A stretch of DNA of 11,812 nt, taken from the NCBI GenBank assembly GCA_009785545.1, contig WQWD01000047.1:1-11812 (forward strand), in the 5' to 3' direction. The notes under the pieces are model-generated. The model was given only the letters and a program-made list of their open reading frames with translations. It was not told the DNA's origin and ran no database searches. The position numbers and the translations under genes were made by a program. This DNA comes from Treponema sp. Lineage in GTDB: Bacteria; Spirochaetota; Spirochaetia; Treponematales; Breznakiellaceae. This document shows, in pieces, positions 6,464-11,812 of this stretch (its first letter is position 1; every line of letters starts with the position of its first letter).

Positions 6464-7597
6464 TCAGTCCTGCGGCTCTCTCGGCGGGGTTTGACCCATC
6501 GTATTAAGAATCGTTGTTGTTCTTAAACCTGTTTCCGGCACGAGGATACCTGCCTCAAGCACAAAATCATGCATAAACTGACGCAATGCGGCGACTTGAT
6601 CAAAACTTTCCCATGTATTGGTGCGATTAACGCCTGAGGGAACAGGGTCGGGATAGATTTCACTGGATGACGACACTTCGACTAAAAAGCTGCCACAACG
6701 GAGAGGCAATACCTCTATGTCGAAATCAACTCGTTGTTGCTTTTCTACACCAAAGAGCCTAAGCGAATCGGCGGCGGAGATTGTTCCTCTGGTACGGTGT
6801 CTTCTGATAAAAGCCGGACCATGTAAGATAACGTCGTTATCTATTTTGTCAAAAAACCATTCTTCGAAATCCACACGGTTGGTATTCGGGTTTGTTAAAT
6901 TAAAATCAGTACTTCCAAAGGGAAACTGACTTCTCAACAGCTCCCTCGCTCCGACTAAAGTGGAATACGGAGAGTTGTTCATAGCATTGGTAAAGGCTGC
7001 TCCAGATAAATCTATCCTCCAGGAAACAGTCAGTACCGCCGAGTTGTAACTCCAGTCAAATTCCACACTGCCGTCAGGTGAATCCCATGCCCAATCGTGA
7101 ATGTTTTCTCTTTTTGCCTGCAAAACAACTCTTTGAACATCCGCTTCTGTCAGACGGGTTCCGCTGACTATGGGTATTCTTTTCCTGTAAGTTACGTCAA
7201 GCACATTGGTTCTAACGAGGTGTCTTATACGTGTAATCCAGCCCGCACTGAATAAATCCCTATGACGAGTATCCAAGTGATGTTGAACAACATCACGGTT
7301 TACAACATGGCCAGAAGTAGCCGGGTTTCCTTCTCCAGAAACCCAAGGAAGCGCATTGTTAAACAACTCTATAACTTCCCATCTTAAGTTGCCGTTTTCG
7401 TCAATAGTTTGTTCCGGGCAAAGTAAAAACTTAATTTCGAACGCAATACCTTCCGGCAATCGCCCGTCACCCAATATTTCTTCAAGCTCAACAGTATGGG
7501 CAGGCCCGGTTGTAGATTCAAAATCACAGCCAACCAATAGTAAGGCAAAGGAAAGAAGCAATACAAGGGCTTTCCATGTTTGTTTAAAAGTTTTCAT
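6464..7597 (-). CDS. Lipoprotein with CYTH-like domain, unassigned function
   Basis: This 377-residue protein starts with a lipoprotein signal whose lipobox is LVGC (Cys24), so it should be exported and membrane-anchored. From about residue 50 it shows features of a CYTH-type fold: FEIKFLL (53-59) as a first strand with only part of the ExExK motif; HLDTRHRDLFSAGWITRIRH (107-126), close to the YxDTxxxxLxxxGxxLRxR signature; LDVTYRKRIPI (133-143), like the LTYKxR strand; and the late strands DFDIEVLPLR (291-300) and SFLVEVSSSSE (303-313). The middle (about 180-260) has no recognisable motif. CYTH-family enzymes act on triphosphates or polyphosphate and are mostly cytosolic, so an exported form is unusual. 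The ATG has AGGAGA about seven bases upstream. It lies between a lamin-tail lipoprotein and the CYTH-PPX operon. The fold call is mine from motif reading and needs a profile search. Confidence 0.55.
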   Translation of the reverse strand: MKTFKQTWKALVLLLSFALLLVGCDFESTTGPAHTVELEEILGDGRLPEGIAFEIKFLLCPEQTIDENGNLRWEVIELFNNALPWVSGEGNPATSGHVVNRDVVQHHLDTRHRDLFSAGWITRIRHLVRTNVLDVTYRKRIPIVSGTRLTEADVQRVVLQAKRENIHDWAWDSPDGSVEFDWSYNSAVLTVSWRIDLSGAAFTNAMNNSPYSTLVGARELLRSQFPFGSTDFNLTNPNTNRVDFEEWFFDKIDNDVILHGPAFIRRHRTRGTISAADSLRLFGVEKQQRVDFDIEVLPLRCGSFLVEVSSSSEIYPDPVPSGVNRTNTWESFDQVAALRQFMHDFVLEAGILVPETGLRTTTILNTMGQTPPREPQD

Positions 7598-7628
7598 TTA
7601 AAATTCTCCTAAATATTTTTGTTAATTC

Positions 7629-7655
7629 TGCCTGACCACAATAAGCGGTCAGGCA
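7629..7655. terminator. Hairpin after the repeat/lamin-tail lipoprotein gene
   Basis: TGCCTGACC (7629-7637) and GGTCAGGCA (7647-7655) form a perfect 9-bp, GC-rich stem with a nine-base loop. It lies about 30 bp after the stop of the upstream lipoprotein gene and about 30 bp before the next start on the minus strand. No clear T-run follows on either strand, so it may be an attenuating or mRNA-stabilising hairpin rather than a full intrinsic terminator. Confidence 0.45.
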
Positions 7656-7684
7656 ATTTAATCTGAACAAAAGTCCAATCTAAC

Positions 7685-9172
7685 TCAAGGAATACGCAGT
7701 ACAGGATCCATTCGAGGAAGCCCGGTCATTGGATTCCAAGCTCCCATCGCAGAATTTCTTGGCCAGTATCTGTAAAGAACTGAAGTAACATTAGCCCAGT
7801 TTGCATTACGATAATCTACGTCTGTAAAATCTGCCGCATTATTGTCAGTATCTGTTAGTGAATTACGACGAGGTACTCTCGGTCTGCTTCGATCGCCGCT
7901 AGGGAAGGAAGTGCCTTCTGCAGCGGCGCTTCCAATGCCTAACATATCTATATAATTTCCACCATCCGTGTATGGACCATATACAGTAAATGGGTTAAGA
8001 ACGCTAAGTGTAGGCATATTCCTTAAAACAGCTACTTTGAAATCCTCATTGGCTATTGTAAAATTGTACTCTTGATCAGGTGTAGGAAATAACGCATAAG
8101 TACCAGCATTTACTTCGCCTGGATCATTAGATACAACCAAAAAAGAAGAGTTTGCGGGGATTATTCCTTCCAATTTGATGGAATATGTCCATGCCGTAGC
8201 AGTTCCTATATGCAAGAAAAAATTACCGCCAGTCAAATCGACTGGAAAATCGTTATTGTTAAACAACTCAACCGCAGATTTATGAAGCCCTGAGCCACTG
8301 TTATGATTAGTATTGCCGAATGTATTAGCCTGTAAAATAAGGATTTTTCCAACTTGCGGAACACCTTCAACCCACTGTGCATAAAGGTTAAAATTTCCAC
8401 CGGCTGCCGCAAGATTGGTAACGCTTTGACCGGCAGTAAAAGCCGTGCCGCCTCCGTCTGCCTGTGTGTTCCAGCTTGTAAAGGTATATCCTGTTCTGGT
8501 AAATGTACTGAACGGCATATTGTGCGCTGTGTCCCTTAAAAAAGTAAGCGGAGCCATAGTTCCCTCTCCGCCGTTAGCGTGAAAGGTTACGGTGTATGTT
8601 TCTCTCCACTGGGCATACAGGTTAAAAGTTTCACCAGTTAGAGCAAGATTAGTAACACTCTGATTGGCAGTAAAAGTTGTGCCATCCCCATCCGCCTCTG
8701 TGTTCCAGCTCGCAAAAGCGTAGCCAGCTCTGGTAAATGTGCTGTTAGGCAGGGTGTGCGCTCTGCCTGTGATAAAAGAAGCAGGAGCCATAGTTCCATC
8801 TCCGCCGTTAGCGTGAAAGGCTACAGTGTATCCCGGCCTCCACTGGGCAAAAAGGATAATTGTTTCGCCGGCTGCCGCCAGATCGCTGACTACTTGACCA
8901 GCATTAAACGACCTGCCAAGCCCGTTCGCTTGTGTATTCCAGCCCAAAAAGCCGTGACCGGGTCTGGTAAATGTGTTATCCGCCAATGTTATGTCTTCCC
9001 CGATACGGGCAAGTACGCTGTCAGGGCCGGTTCCGCCAGTTGAGCCGTTACCGTCATAGATTATGATAAACCCGTGATCTCCCAAAGCTTCACACGATCC
9101 GGCAAAAATAAGCACCGCACCAATGACCATTATAGCCATCAGAGCCGCAAATCTTGATTGATTTTTTTTCAT
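7685..9172 (-). CDS. Lipoprotein with three Listeria-Bacteroides repeats and a lamin-tail domain
   Basis: This 495-residue exported protein has a signal sequence ending in AGSC (Cys27), a loose spirochete-style lipobox. Three repeats of the InlB B-repeat / List_Bact type follow at about residues 35-111, 115-189 and 193-267. Each runs from a YTVxFHANGG start through GxxFxxWNTxADGxGTxF to a closing LYAQW (LFAQW in the first). Residues about 274-430 look like a lamin-tail (LTD) domain: an opening ILILQANTFGNTN strand, AVELFNNNDFPVDLTGG (300-316), IPANSSFLVVSND (338-350), YIDMLGIG (407-414) and a late DTDNNAADFT segment (441-450). Such repeats serve as surface stalks or adhesion modules, and bacterial LTDs occur on secreted and envelope proteins. 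I infer a surface-exposed lipoprotein, possibly adhesive. The ATG follows AAGGGGG by seven bases, and a good promoter lies upstream at 9214-9242. Confidence 0.8.
   Translation of the reverse strand: MKKNQSRFAALMAIMVIGAVLIFAGSCEALGDHGFIIIYDGNGSTGGTGPDSVLARIGEDITLADNTFTRPGHGFLGWNTQANGLGRSFNAGQVVSDLAAAGETIILFAQWRPGYTVAFHANGGDGTMAPASFITGRAHTLPNSTFTRAGYAFASWNTEADGDGTTFTANQSVTNLALTGETFNLYAQWRETYTVTFHANGGEGTMAPLTFLRDTAHNMPFSTFTRTGYTFTSWNTQADGGGTAFTAGQSVTNLAAAGGNFNLYAQWVEGVPQVGKILILQANTFGNTNHNSGSGLHKSAVELFNNNDFPVDLTGGNFFLHIGTATAWTYSIKLEGIIPANSSFLVVSNDPGEVNAGTYALFPTPDQEYNFTIANEDFKVAVLRNMPTLSVLNPFTVYGPYTDGGNYIDMLGIGSAAAEGTSFPSGDRSRPRVPRRNSLTDTDNNAADFTDVDYRNANWANVTSVLYRYWPRNSAMGAWNPMTGLPRMDPVLRIP
8372..9070 (-). 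repeat. Three tandem coding repeats of about 234 bp
   Basis: The DNA encoding residues 35-267 of the lipoprotein is a tandem array. Units 2 (8830-8606) and 3 (8596-8372) are spaced exactly 234 bp apart and keep long stretches of nucleotide identity, for example TTAGCGTGAAAGG at their starts on the plus strand. Unit 1 (9070-8840) is more diverged. The near-identity of units 2 and 3 points to a recent duplication or gene conversion, so repeat number may vary between strains. Confidence 0.75.
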
Positions 9173-9213
9173 GATAAATCCCCCTTGATTAGTTAAAGGT
9201 ATAATTTTACTTC

Positions 9214-9242
9214 ATTTTATATGTTATCTTAAAATATCGCAA
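9214..9242 (-). promoter_or_regulatory. Sigma70-type promoter for the repeat/lamin-tail lipoprotein
   Basis: On the minus strand TTGCGA (9242-9237) and TAAAAT (9219-9214) are separated by exactly 17 bp. The -10 matches the consensus at five of six positions and the -35 at four of six. It lies about 40 bp before the start codon at 9172. The region is AT-rich, which raises the chance of accidental matches. Confidence 0.5.
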
Positions 9243-9264
9243 GCTAAATTTTTAAAAACATTTT

Positions 9265-9292
9265 AATTTTTGATTAATTTTTGATTAATCAA
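9265..9292. promoter_or_regulatory. Tandem 11-bp repeat ending in a palindrome, candidate operator
   Basis: AATTTTTGATT occurs twice head to tail (9265-9275 and 9276-9286), one helical turn apart. The second copy runs into a perfect 12-bp palindrome, TTGATTAATCAA (9281-9292). It sits between the two divergent promoters, just upstream of the -35 of each. This is a plausible binding site for a shared regulator, but AT-rich DNA produces such patterns by chance. Confidence 0.35.
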
Positions 9293-9332
9293 GCAAAAGT
9301 GACGCAAATACAGTAAAATTTTTCTTTTTTCA

Positions 9333-9361
9333 TTGCTTTTTTTTATATTAGAGAATATAAT
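9333..9361 (+). promoter_or_regulatory. Sigma70-type promoter for the Na+/phosphate cotransporter gene
   Basis: TTGCTT (9333-9338) and a perfect TATAAT (9356-9361) are separated by 17 bp. The predicted transcript start near 9368 leaves a leader of about 88 bases before the ATG at 9456. The leader has no obvious strong hairpin. No Pho-box-like repeat was recognised. Confidence 0.55.
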
Positions 9362-9455
9362 GTCGATTGACCAAGTTTATAACAGCTTTTTTCAAAACTA
9401 TAGTCATTTTGAAAAACTCGACAAATAAACAAAATTTTCTTTTAAGGGTACTACA

Positions 9456-11138
9456 ATGACTTTGTTTCTTTCTATATTATCCCTGCTTGTTGGCTGTGGG
9501 GTATTTTTATTCGGCATTACGATGTTCGGCGAAAGCGTCAGGAAAAACACTTCCGCCGCCGCCAGCACTTTGTTTAACAAAATAGGAAGCAACCGTTTTT
9601 CGGCTTTTGGCCTGGGAGTTGTTGCTACGACTATAATTCAATCTTCCACAGCGACAGGCGTAATGGTGGTAAGCATGGTCAGCGCAGGCGTGTTTACCAT
9701 GTTCCAGGGCATAGCGATTATGCTGGGAGCGCATTTAGGAACCACAAGCACGCTTTTTTTAGTAATGCTTGCCGCTTTCCCGATAAGAGATTTTTTCATG
9801 GCGTTGATTTTTGGCGGCGCTTTTATGAAAATCATCAGCAAAAATAAAAAAATGCGCAATATCGCCGATTTCCTTATTGGATTCGGCATAATGTTCTTGG
9901 GTCTTATGCTTATGGGCAATGTCTTTAGAGATCACGCCGAACTAAGATATTTTTTCCAGAATCTATTTATCGAAATAAATTTTCCCCTACTTTTGATATT
10001 ACTTGGATTTCTTTTTACGATTATCATTCAATCTTCAACCGCTACAACAGCAATACTTTTAACGATGATTATCGAAGGAGTTTTGCCTTTTTCCAGCGCA
10101 ATGTTTATCGCCCTGGGGGCGCACGGAGGAACCTCATCAACAGCGCTTTTAGCCTCACTTGCCGCCAAGAAAAACGGAAAACGAGTAGCCCTAATGAACG
10201 CTTTTTTTAGTATTTTCGGGGTAATAGCTTTTACACTAATATTGTGGCCGCTGAAAGGTTATGTTCTTCCGTGGTACGAGAATAATGTTGCGGTTGTTTG
10301 GCAGCTTCCGTTTTTTCAGGTTGGCTATAACCTTGTATTGGGATTAATCAAAATATGGTTTATCGGCCCGATGATAAAATTAGTTTGTCTGATTATTAAA
10401 GATAAACCCGCAAAAAAACCGTTCGGCGCAACATTTCTGCAGGACAGCCTTATCGACGAAAATGTTGATGTAGCCATCAATATGGCAAAAAAAGAAATTC
10501 TTATTGTTGCCGCTTTTATCAAAGAAATGTTCAGACGGCTAGACCTTGCGTTTAAAGACAATAAAAATAAACAGATTAAAAAAATCAGTAAACATGACAA
10601 CAAAGTCGATATTCTCCATAAAGAAATAATTTTCTTTTTGGTAAAAATATCTCAAAACGAGCTTGGCAAAGAAGAAACCAAACGAAGCACAAACTACCTG
10701 TTTATTCAAAATGAACTTGAATCTATAGGCGACATCATCGACGAAAACCTTACCGTTATCGCCAAAAGAATGATCAAACAAAATTTGGAGTTTTCCGAAA
10801 ACGGCGGAAAAGAACTAACCGAAATGCACGGAAAAGTAATGGCAAACATCGACAGAGCAATCACCGCTTTTAAAGACGAAAATGTCGAACTCGCAAAGGA
10901 AATACTGGAAAAATATTCCGACGTAGGCGAGAAAAAATATCAGCTTCTACATATTAAAAGGCTGAATAAATGGATTAAACCATCCGTTGATGTATCATCT
11001 ATCCAAAAGCCCTCAGTTAACACATCAACGCTTCATCTTGATACCGTCAATTATTACGCAAGAATAAACGACCATGTTGTCGCTATAGCAAAAAGAATTG
11101 TGTTGTTTGCTGACGAGCAAGAACCTCGGCATGAGTAG
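9456..11138 (+). CDS. Na+/phosphate cotransporter family protein with C-terminal PhoU-like domain
   Basis: This 560-residue inner membrane protein belongs to the NptA/PNaS family, which imports or exports inorganic phosphate with sodium. Two inverted-homologous Na_Pi_cotrans units are visible. Each carries the QSSTAT signature (TIIQSSTATG at 59-68; IIIQSSTATT at 189-198), followed by a GAH loop (GAHLGTTST at 91-99; GAHGGTSST at 221-229). The usual residue in that loop is asparagine (GANxGT), so the histidine in both copies is unusual. About eight hydrophobic segments end near residue 314. Residues about 340-555 are charged and helical, with a PhoU-like pattern (repeated acidic ExxxxxD spacing around LESIGDIIDEN), probably a cytosolic regulatory domain. 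The ATG has AAGGG about seven bases upstream. The gene is divergent from the lipoprotein block and converges on the toxin-antitoxin pair. Together with PPX it gives the window a phosphate theme. Confidence 0.92.
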   Translation: MTLFLSILSLLVGCGVFLFGITMFGESVRKNTSAAASTLFNKIGSNRFSAFGLGVVATTIIQSSTATGVMVVSMVSAGVFTMFQGIAIMLGAHLGTTSTLFLVMLAAFPIRDFFMALIFGGAFMKIISKNKKMRNIADFLIGFGIMFLGLMLMGNVFRDHAELRYFFQNLFIEINFPLLLILLGFLFTIIIQSSTATTAILLTMIIEGVLPFSSAMFIALGAHGGTSSTALLASLAAKKNGKRVALMNAFFSIFGVIAFTLILWPLKGYVLPWYENNVAVVWQLPFFQVGYNLVLGLIKIWFIGPMIKLVCLIIKDKPAKKPFGATFLQDSLIDENVDVAINMAKKEILIVAAFIKEMFRRLDLAFKDNKNKQIKKISKHDNKVDILHKEIIFFLVKISQNELGKEETKRSTNYLFIQNELESIGDIIDENLTVIAKRMIKQNLEFSENGGKELTEMHGKVMANIDRAITAFKDENVELAKEILEKYSDVGEKKYQLLHIKRLNKWIKPSVDVSSIQKPSVNTSTLHLDTVNYYARINDHVVAIAKRIVLFADEQEPRHE

Positions 11139-11214
11139 CGGACAGTGTTTTTTGTCGCAATTATTTGTGTGTGTTTTTGTGTGAGGTGAATGTGTGGGGG
11201 TTGTTGGTTTGCTC
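11139..11214. other. G/T-rich convergent intergenic spacer
   Basis: The 76 bp between the cotransporter stop and the antitoxin stop is mostly G and T on the plus strand, with TG-dinucleotide runs (TTTGTGTGTGTTTTTGTGTG) and a GTGGGGGTTG stretch. No convincing terminator hairpin was found for either convergent gene. Composition changes here from the moderate-GC cotransporter gene to the AT-rich toxin-antitoxin pair. Confidence 0.5.
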
Positions 11215-11436
11215 TTATACTCCAGCCCTACATTCTCGTATTATTTCTACAATTTCTTGTGTATTAATACCCAGATTTACCGGAACAACATTATCAAAAG
11301 GCGATTCATCTTTTTTTACCGGAACTAATTTATAATTATTTCCATCGCTATTACTAATAATTACATCATCATTTAATGCCGCTTTAAGCACCTTTGTAGA
11401 GTCTTTTGCAAATTCGGAAATATCAAAAATCAGCAT
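11215..11436 (-). CDS. Phd/VapB-like antitoxin of a type II toxin-antitoxin pair
   Basis: This small protein of 73 residues has an N-terminal half like the Phd/YefM/VapB DNA-binding fold: IFDISEFAKDSTKVLKAALN (3-22), then DDVIISNSDGNNYKLVPV (23-40), the recognisable strand-turn-strand ending in LVPV. The C-terminal tail TQEIVEIIRECRAGV (59-73) resembles the IxExIRExR toxin-binding tail of VapB-type antitoxins. It should neutralise the PIN toxin next to it and repress the operon. Its ATG lies one base after the toxin stop codon. The ribosome site AGGAGGT is inside the toxin's last codons, so translation is coupled. Gene order is toxin first, the reverse of most vapBC loci. Base composition is clearly more AT-rich than that of the transporter genes, in line with an acquired module. 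Confidence 0.65.
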   Translation of the reverse strand: MLIFDISEFAKDSTKVLKAALNDDVIISNSDGNNYKLVPVKKDESPFDNVVPVNLGINTQEIVEIIRECRAGV

Positions 11437-11437
11437 T

Positions 11438-11812
11438 TTAACCTCCTAAAATGTTTATACCTAGTTCTTTGCCTATAACTCTCATTTTGTCATCAAAAGT
11501 TAATAACGGCAAGTTCAAAGTTTTAGCTGTATCCAAGAAAAATGCATCATAAGCATATATTTTATAGTTCCAAGCTATTTCCAGTAAAGTTCTAAGATTA
11601 TTATTAACAATTTTTATTGGAATTGTCTCAAAATTACTTAAAATATCCTCTATTTTATCTTTATTTACAATAATTCCCTTGCGAATCATTCTTGTAATGG
11701 CATTAGACACTTCAAAAGATATGATATTTGGGCAAACTATTTTTGAATTTTGAGTTAGAGCAATAACTAATTTTCCCTCGGGCTCACCAGCAATTACAGA
11801 AATAATTGCACT
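11438..11812 (-). CDS. PIN-domain (VapC-type) toxin, N-terminus cut by the window end
   Basis: The open frame continues without a stop to the last base of the window, giving 124 visible residues from SAIISVIAGEPEG to the C-terminal GINILGG. Only the first few residues, probably the DxS strand that carries the first catalytic aspartate, are missing. Visible PIN features are the SAIISVIAGEPEG opening, FEVSNAITRM (conserved glutamate of the second motif), YAYDAFFLDTAK (third-motif aspartates) and LLTFDDKM (fourth-motif aspartate). VapC toxins are Mg2+-dependent ribonucleases, usually cutting tRNA or rRNA. An internal GTG at 11710 would give a shorter 90-residue version lacking the first PIN half, so the upstream start is far more likely. 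The gene is directly followed by the antitoxin. The promoter, and any antitoxin copy further upstream, lie outside the window. Confidence 0.78.
   Translation of the reverse strand, partial: SAIISVIAGEPEGKLVIALTQNSKIVCPNIISFEVSNAITRMIRKGIIVNKDKIEDILSNFETIPIKIVNNNLRTLLEIAWNYKIYAYDAFFLDTAKTLNLPLLTFDDKMRVIGKELGINILGG
11441..11447 (-). promoter_or_regulatory. Ribosome site of the antitoxin embedded in the toxin stop region
   Basis: AGGAGGT on the minus strand forms the toxin's last glycine codons (LGG, stop) and lies about five bases before the antitoxin ATG. This perfect Shine-Dalgarno favours abundant antitoxin translation from the shared transcript and fixes the antitoxin start. Confidence 0.65.

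Noticed and set aside
7355..7369. Shared 15-mer ATTGTTAAACAACTC at 7355-7369 and 8255-8269, giving ELFNN in both lipoproteins
   Set aside because: In the lamin-tail protein ELFNN is part of the domain, but no other lamin-tail features surround it in the CYTH-like lipoprotein. A chance or codon-bias match is likely.
9293..9332. Possible riboswitch or small RNA in the divergent intergenic region
   Set aside because: The stretch is AT-rich with poly-T runs and no stable stem could be drawn; it looks like ordinary promoter DNA.
11438..11710. PIN toxin as a 90-residue protein starting at a GTG at 11710
   Set aside because: The frame stays open to the window edge and the upstream residues contain the expected first PIN helix (SAIISVIAGEPEG), so this GTG is internal.

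Overview
The window looks like chromosomal DNA of a host-associated spirochete, most likely a Treponema-like gut bacterium. This is an inference from several traits: moderate GC, a beta-barrel outer membrane protein with a classical signal peptide, lipoproteins with loose lipoboxes, a secreted protein with Listeria-Bacteroides type repeats, and a PIN-domain toxin-antitoxin pair of a type I associate with oral treponemes. No rRNA, tRNA, CRISPR array or transposase was seen.

Layout: positions 29-9172 are all on the minus strand. In transcription order they hold (i) a repeat-plus-lamin-tail lipoprotein (9172-7685), (ii) a second lipoprotein with CYTH-like features (7597-6464), and (iii) a very tight four-gene run: cytosolic CYTH-like protein (6354-5761), PPX/GppA phosphatase (5758-4838), a fused TctC-TctB transporter subunit (4827-3253) and TctA (3235-1718). 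After a compact cluster of three hairpins comes (iv) an outer membrane beta-barrel gene (1546-29). A divergent, AT-rich 283-bp promoter region (9173-9455) separates this block from a plus-strand Na+/phosphate cotransporter with a PhoU-like tail (9456-11138). The right edge holds a minus-strand PIN toxin, cut by the window end, followed by a small Phd/VapB-like antitoxin.

How the genes may work together: phosphate recurs. PPX and CYTH-fold proteins are classically linked to polyphosphate and triphosphate chemistry, and the neighbouring transporter imports phosphate. A CYTH-like fold also appears on an exported lipoprotein beside a lamin-tail lipoprotein. The Tct permease genes share the PPX operon and would take up an unknown carboxylate-type solute. 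The outer membrane barrel downstream could be its porin, but this rests only on position.

Most noteworthy are the TctC-TctB fusion, the paired cytosolic and lipoprotein CYTH-like proteins with PPX, an inverted pair of about 45-bp hairpin elements that supplies the last codons of tctA, and a toxin-first toxin-antitoxin order.
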